Shown piece by piece: positions 43,706 to 52,941 of a DNA stretch of 64,000 bases. Within the stretch, counting starts at the first letter, position 1; every line of letters begins with the position of its first letter. The notes beneath the pieces are model-generated. The model had not been told where the DNA came from and searched no databases. It saw nothing but the letters and a program-made list of their open reading frames with translations. The DNA comes from KBS-96 sp963722585 (lineage in GTDB: Bacteria > Acidobacteriota > Terriglobia > Bryobacterales > Bryobacteraceae), in the NCBI GenBank assembly GCA_963722585.1, contig CAVRNU010000021.1, forward strand, positions 124,001 through 188,000, given 5' to 3'. Made by a program: the position numbers and the translations under genes.

Positions 43706-45263
43706 GTCGCGCCCCGCGCGGGCGCGTGGATTGAAACCTGTTCACAAACGGCGGCGACAAGGGCGGGAGGCAGGTCGCGCCCCGCGCGGGCGCGTGGATT
43801 GAAACGTGCGACACCTACGTGTGCGAGGAGCACCTGCACGTCGCGCCCCGCGCGGGCGCGTGGATTGAAACACTAAGGAGACAAACACATGCTCGAATTA
43901 CTAGGTCGCGCCCCGCGCGGGCGCGTGGATTGAAACGTGCTTGTGCCATGTTAGTTTGCCTCCTATCTAGTCGCGCCCCGCGCGGGCGCGTGGATTGAAA
44001 CTCCAGCCCAATCGAACTAACAGGCTACACTGACGTCGCGCCCCGCGCGGGCGCGTGGATTGAAACTACAAGCCATCACGATGCTACCGAGTACAAGGCG
44101 CGTCGCGCCCCGCGCGGGCGCGTGGATTGAAACAGCAGGGCGTGGCGCATCAAGCCTGTGTTGACGTGTCGCGCCCCGCGCGGGCGCGTGGATTGAAACT
44201 CTGCACCTGCGGGCCATCCATTACGCGCTAGGTCGTCGCGCCCCGCGCGGGCGCGTGGATTGAAACCTAGATTGGACGGTCAACACTCCAAGCTCCACAC
44301 GTCGCGCCCCGCGCGGGCGCGTGGATTGAAACTTAGTCTTGCTCATCGTCTTGCTCCCTCCACGCATGTCGCGCCCCGCGCGGGCGCGTGGATTGAAACG
44401 CTTTTCAGCTAGCGCATCCGTCTGTCAATCGCCGTCGCGCCCCGCGCGGGCGCGTGGATTGAAACGCGTGTCTGGTTTATCAGCGCTTTGTCGGCATACG
44501 TCGCGCCCCGCGCGGGCGCGTGGATTGAAACTAAAAAAGCTTGACACACTTTCTAAATCCGCCGATGTCGCGCCCCGCGCGGGCGCGTGGATTGAAACAT
44601 CTTCCCCGCAATCGAACCAGCCTGGCGACCTAGTCGCGCCCCGCGCGGGCGCGTGGATTGAAACAAACTGGAGAGCGCTTAGCAAGCGTAAGCTCTCAAG
44701 TCGCGCCCCGCGCGGGCGCGTGGATTGAAACATACCTATATATCTCTACATCGTGAAAAACACGCGTCGCGCCCCGCGCGGGCGCGTGGATTGAAACTCC
44801 ACTTGGGGCGAGTACCTCACATGGATCAATTGTCGCGCCCCGCGCGGGCGCGTGGATTGAAACGATTAGGGCACAGATTGCAGCACCGCGCCGTATGATG
44901 TCGCGCCCCGCGCGGGCGCGTGGATTGAAACGAGTGTGACAGTCTAGGCTTCGATCCGGCCAACAGGTCGCGCCCCGCGCGGGCGCGTGGATTGAAACAT
45001 GTGTGACTGTGAACGTACCTGCTTGTGAGGCGTCGCGCCCCGCGCGGGCGCGTGGATTGAAACAATCACAGAGCACAATAACTTCGCTGGTTGCAGCGTC
45101 GCGCCCCGCGCGGGCGCGTGGATTGAAACCAATTCGCGCGCACAGCAATTCACATCGCTGACGGTCGCGCCCCGCGCGGGCGCGTGGATTGAAACACGAA
45201 TACGTTGATGCGGTCATGCACGACGCCTTTCGTCGCGCCCTGTCGCGGGCGGGACGGTCAGGA
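43706..45263 (+). CRISPR. Type I-C CRISPR array, 23 intact repeats plus a degenerate last one, 23 spacers
   Basis: The 32-base repeat begins GTCGCGCCCCGCGC and ends GCGTGGATTGAAAC, the type I-C consensus. Repeats start at 43706, 43774, 43840, 43905, 43970, 44035, 44102, 44168, 44235, 44301, 44368, 44434, 44500, 44567, 44633, 44700, 44766, 44832, 44900, 44967, 45032, 45098 and 45164, and read identically. Spacers are 33-36 bases and all different. The repeat at 45232 is degenerate after its first 9 bases, which marks the leader-distal end and confirms the orientation. Each repeat folds with a 7-bp stem, CGCGCCC with GGGCGCG, leaving an 11-base 3' part (TGGATTGAAAC) as crRNA handle. Confidence 0.98.
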
Positions 45264-46349
45264 GGATAGAAAGTGCACAGCGTTGGGCGGAAATTCGATG
45301 CGCAGGGCGCGGCTGGCGCGCCAGTCGTGAAGTTCGCTTTCGCGCACTTCCGCGCTCAGGCCGCCCTCGAATTCCAGGCGGACGCCGCTAACCGTCGCGG
45401 TTTGGCTCTGCCACTCGAGCACAAGCTGGTTGCTTTCCGGTTCCGGCGGATAGGGCAGCACCTTCAGATCGCCGCGCCGGACGCAGAGCCAGCCGCGGTC
45501 TCCGAGCAACTGCCCCGGTAAGTAGCGCGTCTGTATCTCCTGGTTCGCCAGCCTGATCCGGCTCAGATCCCGCCCTGGATCGAGATACACGATCTCGGCA
45601 GGAACCACAACATGGATGCCAAGCAGCCGTGCAACTTCGAGGGAAGCGGGTCGCGCAATTACGTCCTCTTTTTTGCCCGATTGTAGGCAGCGCCCGTTCT
45701 CGAGGAAATAGAGATTACCGGCAAGAGGAAAACATTCTTCGATATCGTGCGTGACGATGACGATGGGGGCCTTCAACCGTTCCCTCGCGCGACGCAGAAT
45801 GTCGTAAAACGCTTCGCGCAATTGCAAGTTGAGCCCTCGCGCCGGCTCGTCGAGGAGCAGCAGGCGCGGGCTGCCCACTAACGCGCGTGCGATCGCCACT
45901 CTTTGTTTCTGGCCGCCCGAAAGTTGATGGGGCATCCGCTGGGCGAGTTCAGCTAATTCGAAAGCCTCGAGCAGGTCGTTCATGATCCGCTGCTGTTCCA
46001 GTCTGCTGAAGCGGGGCCGTCGCATCGAATGCGCCGCAAATTTCAAGTTCTCCCAAACGCTCATGTGGGGAAACAGGGTGTGGTCCTGGAAAATGTATCC
46101 GCAGCGGCGCTTGTGCGGAGGGACATGCACTTTCGCTTCGGCATCAAAGAACAATTGATCCTGAACCAGGATTCGGCCTTGGTCGGGCCGGGCAAAACCA
46201 GCGAGACAATTCAGCGTCAGAGTTTTCCCGGCGCCGCTCGGTCCGAGAATGACTGTGACGGCTGAATCGGACTGAAAATGAATATCGAGTTCGAATGGGG
46301 AACCTGTGCGCGAAGGCGGCAACTTCTTGACGATGCGCGCGTCAATCAT
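45258..46349 (-). CDS. modC: Molybdate ABC transporter ATP-binding protein ModC
   Basis: A 363-residue ABC ATPase with Walker A GPSGAGKT near residue 37, Q-loop YIFQDH near 85, signature LSGGQKQRVAIARAL near 144 and Walker B LLLLDEPARGL; the D-loop reads GLN rather than the usual ALD. The C-terminal third (from about 240) is the TOBE/MOP-like regulatory domain (VPAEIVYLDPGRDLSRIRLA). It energises molybdate uptake through ModB. The stop lies within the degenerate last CRISPR repeat, which it overlaps by 6 bases. The upstream modB is 24 bases away. Confidence 0.93.
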   Translation of the reverse strand: MIDARIVKKLPPSRTGSPFELDIHFQSDSAVTVILGPSGAGKTLTLNCLAGFARPDQGRILVQDQLFFDAEAKVHVPPHKRRCGYIFQDHTLFPHMSVWENLKFAAHSMRRPRFSRLEQQRIMNDLLEAFELAELAQRMPHQLSGGQKQRVAIARALVGSPRLLLLDEPARGLNLQLREAFYDILRRARERLKAPIVIVTHDIEECFPLAGNLYFLENGRCLQSGKKEDVIARPASLEVARLLGIHVVVPAEIVYLDPGRDLSRIRLANQEIQTRYLPGQLLGDRGWLCVRRGDLKVLPYPPEPESNQLVLEWQSQTATVSGVRLEFEGGLSAEVRESELHDWRASRALRIEFPPNAVHFLSS

Positions 46350-46373
46350 GGTCGAGGGACACGATCGAGCACA

Positions 46374-47078
46374 TCAGGCGGCGTTGGGCCACGACCGCCG
46401 GACTGCCCGGTTGGCCGGCCAGAGAATCGCAATCGCAGTGAGCGAAACCACGAGCACCAGGGTGCGCGCCAGTCTTCCATTTCCGCTTTCCACGGCATCG
46501 TAGATCGCGACCGACAGCGTTTGCGTTCGCCCCGGAATGTTTCCTGCCAGCATGATGGTGACTCCAAAATCGCCCAACGACCGCGCGAACGACAATGCCG
46601 CGAGCGCCGCAATCTGATTGGCAACCAAGGGCAACGTTACCCGGAAGAACGTTCGCAATTCCGATGCTCCCAGGCTCCGGGCCGTGTGCTCGTAACGGAG
46701 GTCCACACTCTCGAGCGCAGCCCGGGCCGTCTTGATAAACAACGGAGCGGAGTGAAAGATTGCCGCAACGACTGCGGCCTGCCAGGTGAAAACCAATGGC
46801 GAACCGAATACCAGCTCATAGAACCTGCCGAGCGGCGACGATCGACCGAGTAGCACCAGCAAGTAGTAGCCAAGAACAGTGGGAGGGAGCACCAAAGGCA
46901 GCGTAATCAGCGAATCGAGCAGATTCTTGCCGCGAAACGAGTAGCGCGAAAGCAGATAGGCCGCGGCCGTGCCCACACAAACCACCAGAATGGTGGCGAG
47001 CGCCGCAACGCGCAGACTCAGCCATAACGGAAACCAATCCACACTGGAACTAGAGCCCATTTCGTGGAAACTAAACAA
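46374..47078 (-). CDS. modB: Molybdate ABC transporter permease ModB
   Basis: A 234-residue permease with five to six membrane helices (LWLSLRVAALATILVVCVGT near residue 18, LITLPLVLPPTVLGYYLLVL near 57). The coupling motif EHTARSLGASELRTFFRVTL near residue 134 contacts ModC, and FARSLGDFGVTIMLAGNIPG near 163 is the ModB signature. It is the first gene of a modBC pair; no periplasmic ModA gene is adjacent on either side. Molybdate imported here would feed the molybdenum cofactor needed by the iorAB enzyme encoded about 8 kb downstream. Confidence 0.94.
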   Translation of the reverse strand: MFSFHEMGSSSSVDWFPLWLSLRVAALATILVVCVGTAAAYLLSRYSFRGKNLLDSLITLPLVLPPTVLGYYLLVLLGRSSPLGRFYELVFGSPLVFTWQAAVVAAIFHSAPLFIKTARAALESVDLRYEHTARSLGASELRTFFRVTLPLVANQIAALAALSFARSLGDFGVTIMLAGNIPGRTQTLSVAIYDAVESGNGRLARTLVLVVSLTAIAILWPANRAVRRSWPNAA

Positions 47079-47238
47079 GTATAGCGGTTGATGTTTTGAA
47101 GCTTTTCTTGCTCCCCTGTCGCTGCTTAATCGAAGATTGTGTCAGATCATGACGATGGCATGAATATGCGCCATTGTCCCGGTTCGCTGATAGAAGCTTG
47201 CCTTAGGCCACTCGATAGTGGTACGTCTAGCAACAACG

Positions 47239-47460
47239 ATGCCCAAGACGTCTCGCATCATGAAAGTAGCAGGGCTTAGCTTTGTAGGCTTCTGTGCCGT
47301 ATCGCTTGCGGCGGACAAGGCGAGTTTGGCGCCTGCCATTGCACAAGTGGCCGGATTTTGCGGCGCCTTTGTCGGAGCGCTCGTCGGCCGTGGACGGGCA
47401 AAGCGCCGTGTTTCCGGGGAGGCGCCAGCGCAGGAGGGCGAGCAGCCCAAGAACGGGTGA
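47239..47460 (+). CDS. Possible small membrane protein
   Basis: The frame from an ATG at 47239 encodes 73 residues with one hydrophobic stretch (MKVAGLSFVGFCAVSLAADK), a second glycine-rich one (IAQVAGFCGAFVGALVG) and a charged tail. The glycine spacing suggests a small membrane protein, but no ribosome site stands out and I recognise no family. The rest of the 47079-47565 gap shows nothing else. An antisense frame over the same bases reads less naturally. Confidence 0.4.
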   Translation: MPKTSRIMKVAGLSFVGFCAVSLAADKASLAPAIAQVAGFCGAFVGALVGRGRAKRRVSGEAPAQEGEQPKNG

Positions 47461-47565
47461 CGCGTCCGACAAACTGGCCCTTGCGGCTTCCGTCTCCTTG
47501 TCGAGTGGGACTGCCTCATGGCCGTGCTACAGTAGGCGCCTGCGAATCTAGGCTTAGGAGAATGA

Positions 47566-49620
47566 ATGTCGTTTTTTCGGCTGTTACCTATTTCGGCAGT
47601 CGTTGCAATCTATGCGCTCGACGCGCTTCCATTAAAGGGCCAGGGCATCCAGAGCAGCGATCTATATCGCTTCCGCTCAGTGGGCGAAATCCAATTCTCG
47701 CCGGATAACCGGCGGATTGCGTACACAGTGACGATGTACGACCGGCCTGGGCGCCCGTATTCACAGATCTGGATTATGGACGTAGCGAGTGGGAAGTCGA
47801 TACGGCTGGGCGGTGAAAAGGAAGCCACATCGAACCCGCGATGGTCGCCGGACAGCAACAAGATCGCCTATTTCGGCGGCGAGAATGAACAACACGGGTT
47901 GACGGTTGCACAAGCCGATGGGTCGCAGTCAAGTTTTCTCGCGCCGGTGTTCGATACGAACTCTCCTCTGCCCGGTCGTGGCGAAGATCTCACCTGGTCG
48001 CCCGACAGCAAGACCATCGCGTTCATTTCCGCCACTCCGGGCCCGGAGACACAACAGGCGAGCGGCGACCCGATGGTAATCACTCGATATCTATACAAAC
48101 CAACCGCGAGCGAGGGGCTGACACATTTCAACGATAACCGGCGTCTGCACATTTTTTCGGTGGATATCGCAACGAAACAGGTCCGGCAATTGACAAATGG
48201 CACGTACGACGAGCACTCGATTGACTGGTCGCCCGATGGACGCGAGATTCTTTTCGTCTCGAATCACGAACCGAACGCGGACGAATTTTTTAACTACGAC
48301 GTGTTCGCTTTGAAAGTATCGGACGACAGCGTACGGCGAATCACGGCGACGGAAAGCTGTGAATACACGCCCAGTTGGTCGCCGGACGGCAAACGCATTG
48401 CTTTCCTGGGCACAAAGCGCGGCCTGACGGACCGTGAGACCACGATGGAGGACACTCACGTCTGGATAATGAAAGCGGACGGAAGCGAACGCCGGGAGAT
48501 TGGCGCTCGAATCGACAATCGCCAGCACTCGGCGCGATGGGCTCCCGATGGCTCGGGGGTTTACGTCACATATCAGGATCGGGGCAGCGTTTACTTGGCG
48601 CGTTTACCCGTCTCGGGAGCTTCGCCGGTAACCCTGCTAAACGGTTCCGGCGTGGTCGGCGATTATTCGCTCGGTAAGCGCGGAGAAATTGCATACGCTT
48701 TCGAGACACCGCGAGATATGGCACAGCTCTATCTGAAGACCGGGCGCGCGGCTGCGCGACAGTTGACGTCGCTAAACGCCGATGTGCTAGCGGGCAAACA
48801 GATTGCGCCGGTGGAATCGTTGACGTTCGCGAGTAATGACAGTAGGTTCGAAGTAGAGGCGTTTCTCACAAAGCCCTTCGACATAGCTCCTTCGAGTAAG
48901 CATCCGCTAATTGTCAACATTCATGGCGGTCCCCATGGACAGAATGGTCCCGCTTTCAATTTCAAGAACCAGGTTTACGCGGCCAGAGGTTGGGCGGTGC
49001 TGCAGGTAAATTATCGAGGTTCGACCGGCTATGGGCAAAAGTTCGCCGATTCTGTTTTCGGCGACCAGGATGGCAACGAAGGACAGGATGTACTCTACGG
49101 CGTGAGCGCGACGATCCGCAGAAACCCATGGATCGATCGGGAACGCATGGGCATTGAGGGCGTGAGTTACGGCGGACAACTCAGCGACTGGCTGATCACG
49201 CAGACCAACGAGTTCAAGGCGGCGATCCCGATTGCGGGCATTTCCAATCTCATCAGTTACAACTACATGACCTATTACAATCAATACGAGGAGATGGAAT
49301 TCGGCCAATTTTTGCATCAGGGCCGATTGATGGACGAAGCTTGGGAACGTTCGGCGCTCAAGCACGTTGCTAATGTTCACACTCCAACAATGCTGGTGCA
49401 TGGCGAGAACGATCCGGACGTGCCGATAGCCGAAGCCGAGCAATACTACATCGCGCTCAAAGACGTGGGAGTGGAGACGATTTTCGTTAGGTATCCGCGA
49501 GAAGGCCACGGATTACGGGAAAGCAAGCACGTAGTTGATTCAATCGATCGGTGCATTAGTTGGTATGAGACGCATTTTCCCCATACGGGCTCCGAGAGCG
49601 TCACGAATACTCAGCCTTGA
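47566..49620 (+). CDS. S9 family prolyl-oligopeptidase-like peptidase
   Basis: A 684-residue secreted peptidase with signal peptide (LLPISAVVAIYALDALPLKG). Residues about 30-420 form a TolB/WD-like beta-propeller with repeating SPDNRRIAYTV, SPDSKTIAFISA, SPDGREILFVS and SPDGKRIAFLG blades. The C-terminal alpha/beta hydrolase has the nucleophile in GVSYGGQLSDW, an acid in HGENDPDVP and the histidine in EGHGLRE. It resembles acylaminoacyl peptidases and dipeptidyl peptidases. A good AGGAG site precedes the ATG at 47566. Followed by a methyltransferase-like gene 9 bases later, probably cotranscribed. Confidence 0.93.
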   Translation: MSFFRLLPISAVVAIYALDALPLKGQGIQSSDLYRFRSVGEIQFSPDNRRIAYTVTMYDRPGRPYSQIWIMDVASGKSIRLGGEKEATSNPRWSPDSNKIAYFGGENEQHGLTVAQADGSQSSFLAPVFDTNSPLPGRGEDLTWSPDSKTIAFISATPGPETQQASGDPMVITRYLYKPTASEGLTHFNDNRRLHIFSVDIATKQVRQLTNGTYDEHSIDWSPDGREILFVSNHEPNADEFFNYDVFALKVSDDSVRRITATESCEYTPSWSPDGKRIAFLGTKRGLTDRETTMEDTHVWIMKADGSERREIGARIDNRQHSARWAPDGSGVYVTYQDRGSVYLARLPVSGASPVTLLNGSGVVGDYSLGKRGEIAYAFETPRDMAQLYLKTGRAAARQLTSLNADVLAGKQIAPVESLTFASNDSRFEVEAFLTKPFDIAPSSKHPLIVNIHGGPHGQNGPAFNFKNQVYAARGWAVLQVNYRGSTGYGQKFADSVFGDQDGNEGQDVLYGVSATIRRNPWIDRERMGIEGVSYGGQLSDWLITQTNEFKAAIPIAGISNLISYNYMTYYNQYEEMEFGQFLHQGRLMDEAWERSALKHVANVHTPTMLVHGENDPDVPIAEAEQYYIALKDVGVETIFVRYPREGHGLRESKHVVDSIDRCISWYETHFPHTGSESVTNTQP

Positions 49621-49629
49621 AAAACGAAG

Positions 49630-50163
49630 ATGATTCGCCTCTTATTCCTCAGCTTCCTTGTGCTGGCTCTGGCCGCTCAAGACCAGGTGCAGATCAACAC
49701 GCCTTATGTAGCGACGCCTTCGCCGGTGGTGGATGCCATGCTCGAGTTGGCCCACGTGAAATCGTCCGACGTAATCTATGACCTAGGCTGCGGCGACGGG
49801 CGCATCGTCATCCAGGCTGCCAAGCAGTACGGCGCGCGCGGCGTGGGTGTGGATAACAACCCGGATCGCATCCACGAAGCACAGGAGAATGCTAGAAGAG
49901 AAGGCGTAGGACAGCTGGTCGAATTCCGCCTCGGCGATCTTTACGACACAAATGTTGAGGACGCCACGATTGTCGCGCTCTACCTGCTTCCCGATGTGAA
50001 CCTTCGGTTGCGGCCCAAGCTGAAGGCGCAGCTAAAACCCGGCGCCCGCGTTGTCTCGCACACGTTTGACATGGGCGATTGGAAACCCAAAAGGAAACGT
50101 GTTGTCGATGGCGAGAAGATCTATCTGTGGACCATTAGAAGGCGGTTTTGGTTTTTCGCGTGA
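49630..50163 (+). CDS. Exported class I SAM-dependent methyltransferase-like protein
   Basis: A 177-residue protein with a short signal-like N terminus (MIRLLFLSFLVLALAAQDQV) and a Rossmann methyltransferase domain with motif I VIYDLGCGDGRIVIQAAKQ near residue 48, VGVDNNPDRI, and LVEFRLGDLYDTN. The C-terminal part is short. An exported methyltransferase of this kind is common in Acidobacteria and Planctomycetes; the substrate is unknown and the cofactor supply outside the cytoplasm is unexplained, so the leader may instead be a membrane anchor. Follows the S9 peptidase closely. Confidence 0.8.
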   Translation: MIRLLFLSFLVLALAAQDQVQINTPYVATPSPVVDAMLELAHVKSSDVIYDLGCGDGRIVIQAAKQYGARGVGVDNNPDRIHEAQENARREGVGQLVEFRLGDLYDTNVEDATIVALYLLPDVNLRLRPKLKAQLKPGARVVSHTFDMGDWKPKRKRVVDGEKIYLWTIRRRFWFFA

Positions 50164-50195
50164 CCGCGCAGCCGCTTTCGCTATGATGCGAAGCG

Positions 50196-51839
50196 ATGTT
50201 TCCCTGGGTTCGATGTTTCGGTCTCGCCGCGGTTGTTCTTGCTGCCCACGGCCAGTATGTAGACACTTCGGCAAAGCCGCATCCCGGCCGTACTAACAAT
50301 CCCGCCGCAGTCGAACTCTTTCGAGACCGCGGATTCGGGTTGTTCATTCATTGGGGTGTGGATGGATCGTTAGGCGGCGTGATCTCTCACTCTCTCGTCG
50401 GCGCTTCACCCGATTTCACCTTCCGTTTCTTTGAAACGCTGCCACGTTATTTCGATCCTGACCAATATCGTCCCGACGATTGGGCACGGCTCGCCAAGCT
50501 TGCGGGTTTCGAATACGTCATGTTCACGGCCAAGCACCATGCGGGGTTCTGCATGTGGGACACGAAGACTACGGATTTCAGCGTGATGCACACACCATAC
50601 GGGAAGGACGTTCTAGGTCCTTTGATCGCCGCATTCCGCAAGCAAGGGATCGCAATCGGCATCTACTTTTCGCCCGATGATTTCTGGTGGCTCTATCAGC
50701 ATCACATTACGATTAACCGGCATGTTACGGGCGTTTATCCGCAGGATATTCCGGAATTCATGGACTACACGAAGCGCCAATTGAAAGAGCTGCTGACCAA
50801 TTATGGGCGAATCGATTATATGTTCTTCGACGGTCCTGCGGAACAACTGACCGATTATGCGTGGCAGTTACAGCCCAGTCTCGTAATTACGCGCGGGGTG
50901 ATGGAAACTCCCGAACAGTACACGCCGGGCGTCGCCCTACCTGGAGCGTGGGAGGGCAATCTGACGACGGGAACGGAGTGGCCCTGGAAGGCGACGAATG
51001 AGCAATACAAATCGGGAACGGAACTGATCGACATTCTGATTGAAACCCGCGCCAAAGGCGGTAATATGCTTCTGAACATCGGTCCGAAACCCGACGGCAT
51101 GATTCCCGAGGAACAAGATGCGCGGCTCCGCGAGATAGCGCTTTGGAATTTTGTGAACGGCGAAGCCATCAAGAATGTGCGGCCATGGGTTATTACGAAT
51201 GAAAACAGTATCTGGTTTACGAAGCGCAGGGCGGCGAACACCGTTTATGCGTTCTTGACGCATCTGGAACCATGGCGCCTGGGCGATTCAAAATCTGTGA
51301 CGCTTCGATCAATCAAGACCACTGCGCAAACGCGGATTTCGGTGCTTGGCCAATCGGACGAGATCGTTGAGTACAAGCCGGAAATTCAGCCGAAAACTTC
51401 ATGGACACAGGACGAGAGCGGTCTTCATATCACGGCTTACCGCGCGCAGCGCTTATATACCGATCGACGGTGGCCCGATCCGCTCGTCTTGAAGATCACG
51501 AACGTCACACCCGCCATGACTCCACCCGAAGTTGTGACGGAGACGGCGTCGTGGAACGCGGCAGCCGGCGAGGAAACCCTTCGCGGCCGCTTGGCGAACC
51601 TGGGCAACGCCGGCCACGTTGAAGTAGGATTCGAATATCGCGTGAAAAAGGACGGAACCGACCTATCGGAAAAAATCGAACCGTGGACCGGTTTGCCTCG
51701 CAGTGAAATGAGCGCCGCCGGCGGCTTTACCTACACGCTGAAAGGCCTCGCAGCCGAACGCGATTATGAGTTCCGCGCTGTGGTCCAGCATCCGCTACTC
51801 ACGACTTACGGGCAGGAGAAGACATTCCGAACACGCTGA
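50196..51839 (+). CDS. Alpha-L-fucosidase, GH29
   Basis: A 547-residue secreted glycosidase removing terminal fucose from glycans. A signal peptide (CFGLAAVVLAAHGQYVDTSA) is followed by the GH29 barrel: FGLFIHWGVDGSLGG, KLAGFEYVMFTAKHHAGFCM, WDTKTTDFSV, and the catalytic aspartate in YGRIDYMFFDGPAEQ near residue 211. GGNMLLNIGPKPDGMIPEEQ is the family signature near 289. A C-terminal beta-sandwich of about 150 residues follows. Close in gene order to the peptidase and methyltransferase on the same strand, 32 bases from the latter. Confidence 0.93.
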   Translation: MFPWVRCFGLAAVVLAAHGQYVDTSAKPHPGRTNNPAAVELFRDRGFGLFIHWGVDGSLGGVISHSLVGASPDFTFRFFETLPRYFDPDQYRPDDWARLAKLAGFEYVMFTAKHHAGFCMWDTKTTDFSVMHTPYGKDVLGPLIAAFRKQGIAIGIYFSPDDFWWLYQHHITINRHVTGVYPQDIPEFMDYTKRQLKELLTNYGRIDYMFFDGPAEQLTDYAWQLQPSLVITRGVMETPEQYTPGVALPGAWEGNLTTGTEWPWKATNEQYKSGTELIDILIETRAKGGNMLLNIGPKPDGMIPEEQDARLREIALWNFVNGEAIKNVRPWVITNENSIWFTKRRAANTVYAFLTHLEPWRLGDSKSVTLRSIKTTAQTRISVLGQSDEIVEYKPEIQPKTSWTQDESGLHITAYRAQRLYTDRRWPDPLVLKITNVTPAMTPPEVVTETASWNAAAGEETLRGRLANLGNAGHVEVGFEYRVKKDGTDLSEKIEPWTGLPRSEMSAAGGFTYTLKGLAAERDYEFRAVVQHPLLTTYGQEKTFRTR

Positions 51840-51911
51840 ATCGCGGGTCAGACCGGACAAGAGCTCCGCGAAGCCTTCGCTACAATGAGGTGTTCCGGGG
51901 TTAAGTTACTG

Positions 51912-52823
51912 ATGAACGAATTCCGAATCACTCCCCAGGTCCTAATCAATGTTGTTATTGCCGCGAGCCTCGTCCTGCTATTTTCTTCTGCTCCTTTCGG
52001 CTTTTTAACGACTATCGGCGGCATCGCACTGCTGCTGATTCTTTTTTCCTACGATAATGGCGCAAGAAGATCGGTCTTTCAAAGCCTGGCATTTTCGGCC
52101 GTTTGCGGCTTGGCATTCGTGCTCGCAGCCGGTATTGGCTTGCAGCGTATGGCGGCTCGAAAAGATTTGGACGTTTGGTTCGCCGGCGTATGGCTATGCG
52201 CGACGGTCGTAGCTACGGCCATCGACCGGGCGCGAATGAGTGCGCGAGCCGTGACAGGAGTTGCCGCCGAAGCGTTTGCGCCGGCTTCGAGGCCGGCGGC
52301 TCACCCGGCGGCAGCAACACGTTACGGCCTCGGTTTAGGTGGGGCCGTTGAGGCAGCGCAGCCAGAGGCGACTTCACCCGCAGCGCCACCTCCACCGGTT
52401 TATACGCCACCTGCTCCGCCGCCCGTCGCGCCGATGCCAGCCCCAGCGCCAGCAGCGTACCAGCCGCCACCGCCGCCACCGCCTCCTCCCGCTGCGCCCA
52501 GAGTGGAGACACAACCCGCTTTCATGCCCCCACCGCCTCCGCCGGCAGCGCCGCCTCCGCAGCCTGCTGCGCCTCCCCCGTACGTTAATCCGGCTGCCTT
52601 GGCCACCATTCACGTGAATGTCATTGGACAGGGCATTTCGCTGCTGCGGCCCGTCCAGGCTGAGCATGTCGCCCGCGATATCTACCGCATTATTGAACCG
52701 GTGCCGGAGGGTGAGCGATGGCGTTATGGTACTGGCCAGACGGTGCGGTGCCGCAAGCAAAAACTGGCGAGCGGCAAAGCGCTCGTCGCCTTCGAAGAGA
52801 TCGTGCTGCAGCGCGTCGGCTAG
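51912..52823 (+). CDS. Proline-rich membrane protein of unknown function
   Basis: About 303 residues in three parts. Residues 1-95 hold three or four hydrophobic segments (VLINVVIAASLVLLFSSAPF, IGGIALLLILFS, LAFVLAAGIGL). A linker from about 130 to 225 is extremely rich in proline and alanine, with runs such as PPPPPPPPPAAP. The last 75 residues form a compact domain (IHVNVIGQGISLLRPVQAEH, RWRYGTGQTVRCRKQKLASG). No family is recognised. The frame is open from 51885, but the ATG at 51912 starts a sensible membrane segment. The dispersed repeat begins 17 bases 3' of the stop. Confidence 0.7.
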   Translation: MNEFRITPQVLINVVIAASLVLLFSSAPFGFLTTIGGIALLLILFSYDNGARRSVFQSLAFSAVCGLAFVLAAGIGLQRMAARKDLDVWFAGVWLCATVVATAIDRARMSARAVTGVAAEAFAPASRPAAHPAAATRYGLGLGGAVEAAQPEATSPAAPPPPVYTPPAPPPVAPMPAPAPAAYQPPPPPPPPPAAPRVETQPAFMPPPPPPAAPPPQPAAPPPYVNPAALATIHVNVIGQGISLLRPVQAEHVARDIYRIIEPVPEGERWRYGTGQTVRCRKQKLASGKALVAFEEIVLQRVG

Positions 52824-52839
52824 CGGTAGGCCGAACTTT

Positions 52840-52932
52840 GTCACGTCCGCTCCCTGTCAGTCGCGGTTCCGATATACACGTTGACTGGTAAGAACTTACA
52901 GAACCGCGCGCGCTAGCAAGCGGTCCCGTTAC
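52840..52932 (+). repeat. Dispersed structured repeat, copy 2
   Basis: The partner of 4353-4446, in the same orientation, about 85-90 percent alike by eye. CGCGGTTC (52862-52869) and GAACCGCG (52901-52908) form the conserved 8-bp stem, with a 31-base loop against 32 in the other copy. As there, it starts a short distance (17 bases) 3' of a plus-strand gene. It lies between the proline-rich gene and the convergent amidase. Confidence 0.75.
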
Positions 52933-52941
52933 GAAGTTCGG

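Noticed and set aside
43706..45217. Several open frames across the array with repeated SIHAPARGAT- or FNPRARAGRD-like protein
   Set aside because: These are translations of CRISPR repeats; the pattern is a known artefact and no gene is present.
45235..45262. A second array or further repeats beyond the degenerate one
   Set aside because: After 45264 no repeat-like sequence is seen and the modC frame is continuous.
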